This document shows, one piece after another, positions 41,681 to 51,859 of a stretch of DNA of 64,000 bases. The DNA lies in NCBI RefSeq assembly GCF_900114605.1, contig NZ_FOTP01000005.1, forward strand, positions 186,001 to 250,000. Direction: 5' to 3'. The notes under the pieces are model-generated. The model was not told the origin of the DNA, did not search any database, and worked only from the letters and a program-made list of their open reading frames with translations. Position 1 is the stretch's first letter. The number at the start of each line of letters is the position of its first letter. The position numbers and the translations under genes are program-made. Source of the stretch: Bradyrhizobium sp. NFR13 (GTDB lineage Bacteria; Pseudomonadota; Alphaproteobacteria; Rhizobiales; Xanthobacteraceae).

Positions 41681-43078
41681 ATGTACGGCATTCGTGAACC
41701 GCTCGCCGACCTCTGGCGGCAGGCTGGCGGTGATATTGCGGCTCTCCAGCGTGTCACGCTGACCGGCAATGAGCCGCAATTGCCATCGTCATTCCATGTC
41801 GGTGCGGCCGCTCAGGTCAGCATCGCTGCGGCCGGAATGGCGGCTGCCGAAATCTGGCGGCTACGCAGCGGGCAGACGCAGACCGTCTCTGTCGATATGC
41901 GCCACGCCATCGTCGAATGCCGCAGCGAGCGCTATCTGCGCTGCGACGGTAATCCGCCGCCGCCCGCCTGGGATGCGATCGCCGGCGTCTACCAGACCGG
42001 TGACGGCAAGTTCGTCCGGCTGCATACAAATTTTCCGCATCATCGCGACGCTGTCTGCCAGGTGTTGTCATGCGCGCCGACGCGTGAGGCGGTGCAGGCG
42101 GCTTTGATGCACTGGAACGGCGAAGCCTTCGAGACCGCGGCCTATGCAGCCGGCGGTGTCGTGGCGCTGATGCGATCCCATGACGAATGGATGGCGTTGC
42201 CGCAGGCCACAGCCGTTGCTGAACTGCCGCTCGTCGAGATCACCCGGATTGGTGACGCCGAACCGAAGCTGTGGCCGATCGGCGCCCGGCCGCTTGCCGG
42301 TTTGCGCGTACTCGATCTCTCACGCGTTATCGCCGGTCCCGTCGCTGGTCGCACGCTTGCGGCCCATGGCGCGGATGTGATGCTGGTCTCCAGCCCCGAT
42401 CTGCCGGCGATCCCGTGGCTCACCATCGATACCGGCCGCGGCAAGCTCTCGAGCTTCGTGGATCTCCAGAGTGGGCAGGGGCGCGACACCTTGCGAGGAT
42501 TGCTCACGCAGGCGGATATCTTCTCGCAGGGCTACCGCCCGCAATCGCTCGCGGCGCTTGGCTTCTCGCCGGAGGAGGCGGCCCGTGTCAGTCCCGGTAT
42601 CGTCTATGTCTCGCTCTCCGCCTATGGCCGTTCCGGGCCGTGGGCCGGGCGCCGCGGCTTCGACTCCCTTGTCCAATGCGCGACCGGCTTCAACCATGCC
42701 GAAGGGCAGGCGGCCGGCGTCGATGGGCCGAAGGAATTACCGGCCCAGATGCTCGATCACGCCACAGGCTACTTAATGGCATTCGGCGCCATGATTGCAC
42801 GTGCACGTCAGGCGCGTGAAGGTGGCAGCTGGCACGTGCAGGTCTCTCTTGCCCGCACCGGTCAATGGCTGTGGGATATGGGAAGGATCGCGGAGGGTCT
42901 CGTGGTCGAAGACCTGAAGGGAGAGATGGTCAAAGCCTTTACCGAGGATATGCCGTCCGGATTTGGTCAGTTGTCGGCGGTCCGTCATGCAGCCGTGTTA
43001 TCGCGAACCCCGGCATCGTGGGCGCGTCCGGCCATGCCCCTCGGCAGCCATCCGGCGGTATGGCCGTCCGGTAATTGA
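41681..43078 (+). CDS. Family III CoA-transferase (CaiB/BaiF type)
   Basis: A 465-residue protein of the formyl-CoA/CaiB transferase family, which moves CoA between carboxylic acids. ARPLAGLRVLDLSRVIAGPVAG opens the canonical CoA-binding domain at about residue 200, and QMLDHATGYLMAFGAM carries the catalytic Asp region. The N-terminal 200 residues are a second, less conserved copy (IREPLADLWRQAGGDIAAL), so it has the fused two-half plan of some family members. The ATG at 41681 follows GGGAGAG. The acid substrate is unknown. Confidence 0.85.
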   Translation: MYGIREPLADLWRQAGGDIAALQRVTLTGNEPQLPSSFHVGAAAQVSIAAAGMAAAEIWRLRSGQTQTVSVDMRHAIVECRSERYLRCDGNPPPPAWDAIAGVYQTGDGKFVRLHTNFPHHRDAVCQVLSCAPTREAVQAALMHWNGEAFETAAYAAGGVVALMRSHDEWMALPQATAVAELPLVEITRIGDAEPKLWPIGARPLAGLRVLDLSRVIAGPVAGRTLAAHGADVMLVSSPDLPAIPWLTIDTGRGKLSSFVDLQSGQGRDTLRGLLTQADIFSQGYRPQSLAALGFSPEEAARVSPGIVYVSLSAYGRSGPWAGRRGFDSLVQCATGFNHAEGQAAGVDGPKELPAQMLDHATGYLMAFGAMIARARQAREGGSWHVQVSLARTGQWLWDMGRIAEGLVVEDLKGEMVKAFTEDMPSGFGQLSAVRHAAVLSRTPASWARPAMPLGSHPAVWPSGN

Positions 43079-43226
43079 AACCCATTTGCAGGATTTCAAA
43101 ATTTTAACGAAGATTCGTAAGTGCACACGCGTTTTTAGATTGTCTGAACGCCCAGATGCGCACTATTAGCGCGTGAATGGGACAAATCGCCGCGGAATAA
43201 GTGCGTTTCCTACCAAGGACTGGACA

Positions 43227-44468
43227 GTGACGAATTTAGATCAACGATCTCAGCTGTTTAGCGGAAAGCGCCTGATCGCGGGCGGTTGCATTGCTGCCAT
43301 GCTGGTCGCCGCAGGCATCGGCTACGTGCGGCTGTCCACCCCGTCGAAGGGGCATTCCGACGTTTCGAGCCAATCGCGGAAGAACCCGCAGCGCTATACG
43401 ACGTCGCCGTCGGAATGGGCGAGCCTGACCATCGAGCCGGTCACCGTGCGTGCCTTCCGCGCCGAACACGTCACCGAGGGCAAGATTGCCGTCGATGAGG
43501 ACCGCTCGACCCCGATCTTCTCACCTTATGCCGGCCGCGTCACCAAGCTGCTCGCCAAACCAGGCGACCACGTCGAAAAGGGCCAGCCGCTCTTCGTCAT
43601 CGAAGCGGCCGACACTGTCGGTGCGCAGAATGATTTCGTTGCCGCGACCACGGCTCTCAACAAGGCGAAGTCGCAAGTCGACCTCGCACAGATCCAGGAC
43701 AAGCGTGCCCGCGACCTGTTCGAAGGCAAGGCTGTGCCGCTGAAAGACTATCAGCAGAGCCAGGCCACGCTGCTGCAGGCACAGAACGATCTGCGCACCG
43801 CCGACACGGCACTCGAAGCCGCACGCAATCGCCTGCGCATTCTTGGCCTCTCGGAAGATGCCATCACGGCGTTTCAGGAGAAGGGCCGCATCAATCCGGA
43901 AACGACGATCTACGCGCCGCTTGCCGGCACGGTTGTTCAGCGCAAGATCGGTCCCGGCCAGTACATCAGCGCCGGCGCTGCCGATCCGGTCTTCGTGATC
44001 GGCGATCTCTCATCGGTGTGGCTCACGGCCTTTGTGCGCGAGACCGAAGCTGCTGCCGTACAGATCGGTCAGGAAATGAGTTTCACCGCACTCGCGCTGC
44101 CGGGCCGTGTGCTCACTGGCCGCATCAGCTATGTCGCGACTGCGCTCGATCCCGCGACGCGTCGTCTGCTGGTACGTGCCACGCTGGACAACAGCAACGG
44201 TCTGCTGAAGCCCGAAATGTTCACCACCGTGACGATCTACGCGCCCGGCGACCAGCCGACGATAGGCGTGCCGAAAACGGCGCTGATCTATGAAGGCGAT
44301 CAGGTCCGCGTTTGGGTGGCGCATGACGACAAGACCATCGAGCTGCGCACGATCAAGACCGGTATGACCAATGGCAATCTCGTCGAGGTCCATGGCAACC
44401 TGAAAGCCGGCGAACGCATCGTCACCAAAGGCAGCTTGTTTATCGATCGCGCGGCCTCCGCCAGCTAA
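43227..44468 (+). CDS. RND efflux periplasmic adaptor (CzcB/CusB-like)
   Basis: A 413-residue membrane-fusion protein. Residues about 16-36 anchor it. STPIFSPYAGRVTKLLAKPG and TIYAPLAGTVVQRKIGPGQYI are the two lipoyl halves, separated by a coiled-coil hairpin (about 120-190). VWLTAFVRETEAAAVQIGQ and the C-terminal GNLKAGERIVTKGSLFID are beta-barrel and membrane-proximal parts as in heavy-metal pump adaptors. The GTG at 43227 has AAGGA eight bases upstream. No histidine- or methionine-rich metal-binding tail is seen. It is 36 bp upstream of the pump gene. Confidence 0.88.
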   Translation: MTNLDQRSQLFSGKRLIAGGCIAAMLVAAGIGYVRLSTPSKGHSDVSSQSRKNPQRYTTSPSEWASLTIEPVTVRAFRAEHVTEGKIAVDEDRSTPIFSPYAGRVTKLLAKPGDHVEKGQPLFVIEAADTVGAQNDFVAATTALNKAKSQVDLAQIQDKRARDLFEGKAVPLKDYQQSQATLLQAQNDLRTADTALEAARNRLRILGLSEDAITAFQEKGRINPETTIYAPLAGTVVQRKIGPGQYISAGAADPVFVIGDLSSVWLTAFVRETEAAAVQIGQEMSFTALALPGRVLTGRISYVATALDPATRRLLVRATLDNSNGLLKPEMFTTVTIYAPGDQPTIGVPKTALIYEGDQVRVWVAHDDKTIELRTIKTGMTNGNLVEVHGNLKAGERIVTKGSLFIDRAASAS

Positions 44469-44504
44469 CCCCCAGCTTCGGCTCTTCTGAAAGGTCCGAT
44501 CTGG

Positions 44505-47500
44505 ATGGATCGTCTTGTTGCTCTGGCCGTCGACCGTCGTTTCCTGATGGTGGCGATGTTCGCCGTCGTTTTCATCGGTGGTCTGTTTGCTTTCAATCAG
44601 CTGAATATCGAGGCCTATCCCGATCCGACCCCGCCGATGGTCGATATTGTGACCCAGAGCAACGGTCTCTCTGCCGAGGAAATCGAACGCTACATCACGA
44701 TTCCGATCGAAGCGCAGGTCGCGGGCATCAAGAACCTCAAAACGATCCGCACTATCTCGCTCTACGGTCTCTCCGACGTCAAATTGCAGTTTTCGTTCGA
44801 CTACACCTATGACGAAGCATTGCAGCAAGTCCTGAACCGGTTGTCGCAGCTCGGGACCTTGCCGGGCAATGCACAGCCGACGATATCGCCGATCTCTGCG
44901 GTAGGGGAAATCTTCCGTTATCGTCTGGTGGGGCCGCCGAACTACAGCGTGCTCGATCTCAAGACCCTGCAAGATTGGATCATGCAGCGCCGCTTCCGTG
45001 CGGTACCAGGGGTCATCGACGTCATTGGTTGGGGTGGCAAGACCAAAACCTATGAGATCCAGGTCGACTTCAGCAAGCTCGTTGCCTATGGCTTGACGCT
45101 GCCGCAACTGCTGACCGCCGTCGGCAACGCCAATATCAATGTCGGCGGCAACACCGTGAATATCGGCGCGCAATCGGCCGTGGTGCGCGGCGTCGGCCTC
45201 ATTCGCTCGATCGACGACCTTTCCAATACGATGATCTCCCAGACCAACGGCAATCCGGTTCTGGTCAAGGATGTCGCCACGGTGTCGGTCGGCGAGAAGC
45301 CGCGCCTCGGCATTGCCGGTCTCAATCAGGAGGACGATATCGTCCAGGGCATCGTGCTGATGCGCCGCGGCGAGAAGAGTTCACCGACCATCGCGCGTGT
45401 CGAACAGCTGGTGCAGCAGATCAATCGCGGAGGCATCTTGCCGCCCGGCGTGCGGATCGAACGTATCTATGACCGCAAGGACCTGATCGACACCACCACG
45501 CATACGGTGCTGCACAACATGGTCGTCGGCATCCTGCTGATCGTGCTGCTGCAATGGATGTTCCTCGGCAACTTGCGCAGCGCGCTGATTGTTGGCGCCA
45601 CTATTCCGTTTGCCCTGTTTTTCGCTGTCATCATTCTGGTGCTACGCGGCGAATCCGCCAACCTGCTATCGGTGGGCGCCATCGATTTCGGCCTGATCGT
45701 CGATGGTACGGTCATCATGGTGGAGGCCATCTTCAGACGGTTGACCCAGACCACAGAGCTTTCCGAAGCGGAGCGCAGCCACATCTCGCCCGAGACCATC
45801 ATGGGCATGAAGAAGCATGGCATCCTCAGCGCATCCGCTGACGTGTCGCGCTCGATCTTCTTTGCCGCCGCGATCATCATCGCCGCATTCCTGCCGCTGT
45901 TCACGCTGTCCGGTGTTGAAGGCAATATCTTTGGACCGATGGCGCGGACCTACGCTTATGCGCTCGCCGGTGGCCTGATCGCGACATTCACCGTCACGCC
46001 TGCGCTGAGCGCGATCATTCTGCCGGCGCATGTCCAGGAGACCGAAACCTGGATCATGCGCCAGCTACATCGCCTCTACATGCCGGTGCTGCACTGGGCG
46101 GTCGCCAGCCGAAAGATCGTACTGGGCATCGCGATCGGTCTCGTCGTGGTGACTTTCTTCATGGCGCGTTTCCTCGGCCTGGAATTTCTGCCGAAGCTGG
46201 AAGAGGGCAATCTCTGGATCCGCGCCACGCTGCCGCCGACGATCTCGCTGCAGGAAGGCAACACTTACGTCAACGAGATGCGCAGGCTGATCCGCCAGCA
46301 GCCTGAGGTAGAATCCGTCGTCTCGCAGCACGGTCGTCCCGATGACGGCACCGACGCGGCTGGCTTGTTTAACGCGGAATTCTTCGCCCCGCTGAAGCCT
46401 GCCTCCGAATGGCCGGCGCCGCAGGACAAGGATGCGCTGACGGCGCGCCTGCTCAAGGAACTGCAGACGAAATTTCCCGGCGTCGAGTTCAATTTCTCGC
46501 AATATCTGCAGGACAACGTTTCTGAAGCCGTCTCCGGCGTGAAAGGCGAGAACTCGATCAAGCTCTACGGCAACGATCTGGATGCACTCACCAAGACCGC
46601 TAACGAGATCAAGGCCGTACTGTCGACGGTGCAGGGCGTGACGGATCTCGCCGTGTTCACATCGCTGGGGCAGCCAACCATCCAGATCGACGTCGACCGT
46701 GCCAAGGCTGCGCGCTACGGATTGTCGCCCGGCGATATCAACGCCACCATCAAGGTGGCCATCGGCGGCGACTCCGCGGGCGATCTCTATGAGCCCGGCA
46801 GCGATCGGCATTTCCCGATCATGGTGCGGCTGGCGCCGGAATATCGCCGTAGCGCTGAGGCGATCCAGAATTTGCGCATCGGCGCACCAGGTCCGAACGG
46901 CACGATCGCGCAGATCCCGCTAAGTGAAGTGGCATCGATCAATCTCGTCTCGGGTGCAGCCTACATCTATCGCGAGAACCAGGAGCGGTATCTGCCGATC
47001 AAGTTCTCGGTACGCGAACGCGATCTCGGCAGCGCCATTCAGGAAGCGCAGGACAAGGTCGCAGCGCTCGTTCAGCTGCCGCCGGGCTCGCGGACCGAAT
47101 GGGTCGGCGAGTTCGGCAATCTTCAGGACGCTATCGCACGGCTTTCCATCGTCGTGCCGATCAGTCTCGCTCTGATAGGCGTGCTGCTCTGGTTCAACTT
47201 TGGCTCGATGGCCGACACACTGCTGGCCATGAGCGTGATCCCAATGGCGATCTTTGGCGGCGTGCTCGGTCTGCTAATCACGGGTATTCCGTTCAGCGTA
47301 TCGGCGGCGATCGGCTTCATCGCGCTGTTCGGCATTGCTGTCATGGACGGCATCCTGATCCTGTCACAATACAATCAGCTGATCGACGAGGGCTATGAGC
47401 GCATCAAGGCTGTGATCCGGACCGGCGAGTTGCAACTGCGGCCGGTGCTCATGACCTGCATCGTTGCGGGCGTCGGCCTGCTGCCGGCGGCGCTGTCGGA

Positions 47501-47627
47501 GGGAATCGGGTCTCAGGTCCAGAAGCCGCTCGCGGTTGTCGTCGTCACTGGCATGATGCTGGCGCCGCTGGTGATCCTGATCACCCTGCCGGTGCTGATC
47601 TCGTTCTTCTCAAGCCGGGCGCGTTAA
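44505..47627 (+). CDS. CzcA-type (HME) RND efflux pump
   Basis: A 1040-residue inner-membrane RND transporter. YPDPTPPMVDIVTQSNGLSAEE and the transmembrane-4 motif DFGLIVDGTVIMVEAIFRR place it with the heavy-metal-efflux branch (DFGxxVDG). The final Asn of the usual '...EN' is Ala here. Helix 4 keeps both acidic residues needed for proton flow. The C-terminal half has FIALFGIAVMDGILILSQYN. Full length. The cation or other substrate cannot be stated with confidence because of the changed motif. It forms an operon with the adaptor; no outer-membrane channel gene is next to it. Confidence 0.9.
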   Translation: MDRLVALAVDRRFLMVAMFAVVFIGGLFAFNQLNIEAYPDPTPPMVDIVTQSNGLSAEEIERYITIPIEAQVAGIKNLKTIRTISLYGLSDVKLQFSFDYTYDEALQQVLNRLSQLGTLPGNAQPTISPISAVGEIFRYRLVGPPNYSVLDLKTLQDWIMQRRFRAVPGVIDVIGWGGKTKTYEIQVDFSKLVAYGLTLPQLLTAVGNANINVGGNTVNIGAQSAVVRGVGLIRSIDDLSNTMISQTNGNPVLVKDVATVSVGEKPRLGIAGLNQEDDIVQGIVLMRRGEKSSPTIARVEQLVQQINRGGILPPGVRIERIYDRKDLIDTTTHTVLHNMVVGILLIVLLQWMFLGNLRSALIVGATIPFALFFAVIILVLRGESANLLSVGAIDFGLIVDGTVIMVEAIFRRLTQTTELSEAERSHISPETIMGMKKHGILSASADVSRSIFFAAAIIIAAFLPLFTLSGVEGNIFGPMARTYAYALAGGLIATFTVTPALSAIILPAHVQETETWIMRQLHRLYMPVLHWAVASRKIVLGIAIGLVVVTFFMARFLGLEFLPKLEEGNLWIRATLPPTISLQEGNTYVNEMRRLIRQQPEVESVVSQHGRPDDGTDAAGLFNAEFFAPLKPASEWPAPQDKDALTARLLKELQTKFPGVEFNFSQYLQDNVSEAVSGVKGENSIKLYGNDLDALTKTANEIKAVLSTVQGVTDLAVFTSLGQPTIQIDVDRAKAARYGLSPGDINATIKVAIGGDSAGDLYEPGSDRHFPIMVRLAPEYRRSAEAIQNLRIGAPGPNGTIAQIPLSEVASINLVSGAAYIYRENQERYLPIKFSVRERDLGSAIQEAQDKVAALVQLPPGSRTEWVGEFGNLQDAIARLSIVVPISLALIGVLLWFNFGSMADTLLAMSVIPMAIFGGVLGLLITGIPFSVSAAIGFIALFGIAVMDGILILSQYNQLIDEGYERIKAVIRTGELQLRPVLMTCIVAGVGLLPAALSEGIGSQVQKPLAVVVVTGMMLAPLVILITLPVLISFFSSRAR

Positions 47628-47877
47628 ACCAGCTTGCGACGGGAGCGGCTCGGGCTGTCCCTGAGGCAGCCCAATGGCCATATCCAAAAAACCGGCCTCG
47701 GCATGGATCGAAACCGGCGCTTGCCCGTTGACCGGTTCCCCACCCGGCTATTCCAGCCCCCGTGGCGTTTCGGTAGGTGCTCTTGAACGCTGTATTTACT
47801 GATCTTTTTTCAAAGATGCAGCCGTGCCATGCTGGCGGCCGTCGTTTCGAGCGCCGCATCTTTTCAGAGACTTTTTG

Positions 47878-50442
47878 ATGCTCACCAAGACCGCCTCTGT
47901 CGACCTGACCAATTGCGACCGCGAGCCAATCCACATCCCCGGCAGTGTTCAACCCTATGGTTGTCTGCTCGCCTGCGATGGCTCTGTCGGGATGGTCCGG
48001 CGCCATTCGATCAATGCCGGCGCGATGCTTGGTGTGGGATCAGGCGACATCAATGGCCGCAGGCTGGACGATCTGATCGGCGAGGGGCCGGCGCACGACG
48101 TTCGCAATGCCATCGCCAAATGGGGCAACCAGCAGCGCCCGGGACTGCTGATTGATTTCAAGGTCGCGCATTCGCAGACCGCGTTCAACGTCGCTGTGCA
48201 TCGGCACAAGGGCGTCAACATCATCGAATTCGAGCCTGTGGACGCCAGCGAGGCGACACCGCCTCTGGAGTTGTCGCGCTTGCTGATCGGCCGCATCGGT
48301 CAATGCAACGATCTCGACGTGCTGTTTGACAATGCGGCGCGGCTGCTGCGTGGCGGACTCGGCTACGACCGGGTGATGGTCTATCAATTCGCTCATGATG
48401 GTTCCGGCCGGGTGATCAGCGAGGCGCGCCGCGGCGATCTCGAGAGCTTTCTGGGGCAGCACTTCCCGGCCGGCGACATCCCGCAGCAGGCGAGGGTGCT
48501 CTACGTCCAGAACACCGTGCGTATCGTCTCGGATGCAAGCGGTGAGCGCGTGGCCATCGAGCCGGAGTTCGACACATCTGGTGAACCGCTCGACCTGTCC
48601 TTTGCACATCTGCGCAGCGTTTCGCCGATCCACTGCGAGTATCTGCGCAATATGGGCGTCGGTGCGTCGATGTCGATTTCCATCATCCACGACGGCGCGC
48701 TGTGGGGGCTGATCGCTTGCCATCACTATGCACCGCGCGCGCTTTCCATGGAGAAACGCGTTGCTGCAGAGATGTTTGGCGAGTTCTTTTCCATGCAACT
48801 GGCCGGGCTTCTTCAAAAACGCAAACTGGCTGCTAGCGAAAGCGCGCGGCGCTATCTCGACCAGCTGTTGCACAATGTTTCGCATCACGGCGATGTCGAA
48901 GACCTGCTCAAGGAAAGCATTCGCGATTTTAGCGTACTGATGCCGTGTGACGGTATTGGCCTATATCTCAACAAGACCTGGACGTCTTATGGCAGTGCGC
49001 CACCGGCTGCCGCAGCGCCGGCGCTGATGGGCTTCATCAATTCAGTGGCCGAGGGCAGGGTGTGGGCGACGAGCGCATTGTCAGATCGATTACCGGCGGC
49101 TGAAGACTATGCCGCTACCGTCTCCGGCGTGCTGGCGGTGCCATTGTCGCAGTTGCCGCGCGACTATCTTCTGTTCTTTCGCAGCGAAGTGACGCAAACC
49201 CTGAATTGGGCAGGCGATCCCAACAAGACATACGAAATTGGCCCGTTGGGCGATCGGCTGACACCGCGCAGGAGCTTCGCGATCTGGAAGGAGATTGTGC
49301 AACGCCAGTCCCAGCCATGGCTGCAAAACGAGCGCGACACCGCCGAGGCTGTGCGCTCGGCTTTGGTGGAAGTGGTGCTTCGCCACAACGAATTACTGGC
49401 GGATGAGCGGCACAAGGCTGACCTGCGCCAGAAAATGTTGAATGAAGAGCTCAATCATCGCGTCAAGAATATCCTGGCACTGATCAAATCGCTGGTCTCC
49501 CACCCGGTCGAGGATGGCCGCAGCATCGAGGATTATGTCGCCTCCCTGAAGGGACGTATTCAGGCCTTGTCGCTTGCGCATGATCAGGTCATCCGCGGCG
49601 CCGGTGGCGGTGCGTTAGAGGGATTGCTCGATGCGGAATTTTCGCCGTATCGCGAGTCGGTGAAAGCGATCGAGGTAACCGGGTCCGATGTTTCGCTCGA
49701 CGCTCGGGCCTATTCGGTACTCGCATTGGTGCTGCACGAACTGGCCACCAATGCCGCCAAATATGGTGCGCTTTCCGTAAGCACGGGGCGCTTGTCACTC
49801 CAGTGGAAACGCACCGATATCGGCGATTGCGAAATCCACTGGCTTGAGCGCGACGGCCCCCTTGTCGCGCCGCCATTGCGGCCGGGCTTTGGATCGATGC
49901 TGATCAGCCGCAGCATTCCTTATGACCTCGGGGGTGAAAGCGATGTCGACTATGAGCCGGCCGGCACGCGCGTGCGGCTGCTCATACCGGCGCGCTTCGT
50001 TGTCTGGCCCGCACCGGTGGCGGCGCGCAACGTGCGCGCCCGACGCGGGGATGACAAGCCGATGGCGTCGATGCGCGGCTTGAAGGTATTGATGGTCGAG
50101 GACCAGCTTCTGATTGCCATGGACGTCGAGACCATGTTGACCCAGGAGGGCGCGGCATCGGTCGAGACGGCGTCCTCGGTCAAGGAGGCATTGGTCGCGC
50201 TGACGATGATGAGACCTGATGTGGCCATCCTCGACGTCAATCTCGGCAATGGCAGTTCGGTGCCGGTGGCCCAGGCATTGCGCGAGCGGGGCATCCCCTT
50301 CGTCTTCGCCACAGGTTATGGCGAAACCAGCCTGATCCCGGCGTCGATGGATGACGTGCCGATCGTACGCAAGCCCTACGACCTCGCATCGCTGGTCGCC
50401 GCGATGACCACGGCGATGGCGAAGAAGAGTTCAGCCGGATAG
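47878..50442 (+). CDS. Bacteriophytochrome hybrid histidine kinase (PAS-GAF-PHY-HWE-REC)
   Basis: An 854-residue red/far-red light sensor. Cys13 in LTNCDREPIHIPG is the biliverdin attachment site of bacteriophytochromes. PAS (about 10-120), GAF (about 135-300; HFPAGDIPQQAR with D200, and SPIHCEYLRNMGV) and PHY (about 310-490; PRRSF tongue at 463-467) follow. The kinase is HWE/HisKA_2 type: His527 in LNHRVKN, Asn625 in HELATNAAKYG, and W655/E657 in WLERDGP. A receiver with phospho-acceptor Asp786 (ILDVNLG) is fused at the end. The start at 47878 gives the normal N-terminus. No heme oxygenase (biliverdin source) gene is nearby. It is convergent with the TolC-like gene, with 1 bp between stops. 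Confidence 0.93.
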   Translation: MLTKTASVDLTNCDREPIHIPGSVQPYGCLLACDGSVGMVRRHSINAGAMLGVGSGDINGRRLDDLIGEGPAHDVRNAIAKWGNQQRPGLLIDFKVAHSQTAFNVAVHRHKGVNIIEFEPVDASEATPPLELSRLLIGRIGQCNDLDVLFDNAARLLRGGLGYDRVMVYQFAHDGSGRVISEARRGDLESFLGQHFPAGDIPQQARVLYVQNTVRIVSDASGERVAIEPEFDTSGEPLDLSFAHLRSVSPIHCEYLRNMGVGASMSISIIHDGALWGLIACHHYAPRALSMEKRVAAEMFGEFFSMQLAGLLQKRKLAASESARRYLDQLLHNVSHHGDVEDLLKESIRDFSVLMPCDGIGLYLNKTWTSYGSAPPAAAAPALMGFINSVAEGRVWATSALSDRLPAAEDYAATVSGVLAVPLSQLPRDYLLFFRSEVTQTLNWAGDPNKTYEIGPLGDRLTPRRSFAIWKEIVQRQSQPWLQNERDTAEAVRSALVEVVLRHNELLADERHKADLRQKMLNEELNHRVKNILALIKSLVSHPVEDGRSIEDYVASLKGRIQALSLAHDQVIRGAGGGALEGLLDAEFSPYRESVKAIEVTGSDVSLDARAYSVLALVLHELATNAAKYGALSVSTGRLSLQWKRTDIGDCEIHWLERDGPLVAPPLRPGFGSMLISRSIPYDLGGESDVDYEPAGTRVRLLIPARFVVWPAPVAARNVRARRGDDKPMASMRGLKVLMVEDQLLIAMDVETMLTQEGAASVETASSVKEALVALTMMRPDVAILDVNLGNGSSVPVAQALRERGIPFVFATGYGETSLIPASMDDVPIVRKPYDLASLVAAMTTAMAKKSSAG

Positions 50443-50443
50443 T

Positions 50444-51859
50444 TTACTGCCCCGAGGGCGTGCGCAGCCCGTGCCAGGCATCGCGCACCTGATGGTAGTG
50501 AACTTCTGGCAAGTAGTCCGGCGTGTTCAGCCCAAGCGTCTTCACATCCAGCCTGCCGATTGCGCTGAGCAGCGAATAGGATGCGATGACCCGGTCACGC
50601 TGCGCGCCAATCAGGCGTGCCTTTGCCTGTACGAGATCCTGCTGTGAGTTCAGGACGTCGACAGTGGTGCGCTGGCCGCCTTGGGCCTCGCGCTGCACGC
50701 CCTGCAGTGCAACGCCAGCGGCGCGTACTTCGGCTTCCGCGGCACTCACCGCGGTCTTGGCGCCTTCATTTGATACCCATGCACCGACGACTGCGGTGCG
50801 GGCCTGATTGCGGACCTGCTCGAGCACCAGGCGGCTGACCGATGACAGTTCCTTGGCCTGGCGCGTCTGCGCAGCGCCGAGGCCGCCGTCGTAGATCGGT
50901 GCGGTCAATTGGCCGACGATCGAAGCCTGATCGGTGCCAAAAGTGCCAAGTGTCGGATCTGACTGGCTGGATTTGCTGGCGCTGCCTTGCAGCGTCAGAG
51001 TGGGCAACAGGCTGCTTTCCGCCACCTTAATCGTCGTGGTCGCCACGTCGACATCGTAGCCGGCTGCCAGCACGGCGGGGTGCGCCTTGAAAGCCTGATT
51101 GACGGCATCGTCGCGGTTGCGCGGCAGCAGCCGATCCATCGGTTCCGCCGGACTGAGCCGCGAGGGTGCAGCACCAATCACCTGCGTATACGTTGCCTGG
51201 CTGATGGCGAGATTGACCTCAGCGGCATTGAGATCGGCCTGGCCACGCGCCAGTCGTGCTTCGGCCTGCGATGTGTCGGTGGGCGTGACGTCGCCGGCGT
51301 TGAGCCGCTTCTGGGCGATGCCGAGGGTTTCGCGCAGGGAGGCGACGTTGGCCCGCTGGGCTTCGACCAGCGACTGATTGGCGAGAACATTGGTATAGGC
51401 AACGACCGCGTCCAGCAGCACACCTTGGCCGACATTGCGCAGCGCTTCACGGCCGGACTGGACCTGCAATTCCGCGACGCGGACGCTGTTGGCTGTCTTG
51501 TTTCCGTTATAAAGCGTCTGGGTGACCGTGACGCCGATGGTCCATGGCTTCAGCGTTGCGCCCTGGATGGTGTTGTCTACGAGCAGGTTGCGTACGGCCT
51601 GAAGGCCATAGCTCAGCGTGGCTGTCACCTGAGGCCGGTAGCCGGCCATCGCCTGCGGGACGTTCTCATCGGTGGCGCGCTGGCGGGCCCGTTCGCCATT
51701 CAGCTGCGGATTGGACTGATAGGCTTTGGCAAGGGCTTCCGACACCGTTTCGGCACGGGCATCGACCGTAGCAAAAATGCCATAGCCAGTCAGGCTCAGG
51801 GCCATGCCTGTCCGAAGCGCGCGCCTTGCGGCGAGGCCAAATATGCCGTGACGAACCAT
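50444..51859 (-). CDS. TolC-family outer-membrane efflux channel
   Basis: A 471-residue exported protein of the TolC type-I-secretion/efflux channel family. Residues 1-36 are a signal peptide ending ARA. The mature chain starts with TVSEALAKAYQSNPQLNGER and repeats this pattern near the middle (VNQAFKAHPAVLAAGYDVD), the internal duplication of TolC. Long amphipathic helices follow, and GQRTTVDVLNSQQDLVQAKA is the canonical C-terminal motif. GGGA precedes the ATG at 51859. It is transcribed alone and could serve either RND pump in this window, both of which lack a channel gene. Confidence 0.92.
   Translation of the reverse strand: MVRHGIFGLAARRALRTGMALSLTGYGIFATVDARAETVSEALAKAYQSNPQLNGERARQRATDENVPQAMAGYRPQVTATLSYGLQAVRNLLVDNTIQGATLKPWTIGVTVTQTLYNGNKTANSVRVAELQVQSGREALRNVGQGVLLDAVVAYTNVLANQSLVEAQRANVASLRETLGIAQKRLNAGDVTPTDTSQAEARLARGQADLNAAEVNLAISQATYTQVIGAAPSRLSPAEPMDRLLPRNRDDAVNQAFKAHPAVLAAGYDVDVATTTIKVAESSLLPTLTLQGSASKSSQSDPTLGTFGTDQASIVGQLTAPIYDGGLGAAQTRQAKELSSVSRLVLEQVRNQARTAVVGAWVSNEGAKTAVSAAEAEVRAAGVALQGVQREAQGGQRTTVDVLNSQQDLVQAKARLIGAQRDRVIASYSLLSAIGRLDVKTLGLNTPDYLPEVHYHQVRDAWHGLRTPSGQ

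Noticed and set aside
47652-47672. GGGCTG...CAGCCC hairpin after the CzcA-type pump
   Set aside because: The 6-bp stem has no T-run. It is a weak terminator at best, so it is not listed as a feature.
43227-50442. A link between the CzcA-type pump and the bacteriophytochrome
   Set aside because: They are on the same strand, but 250 bp and an independent leader lie between them and no functional connection is visible.
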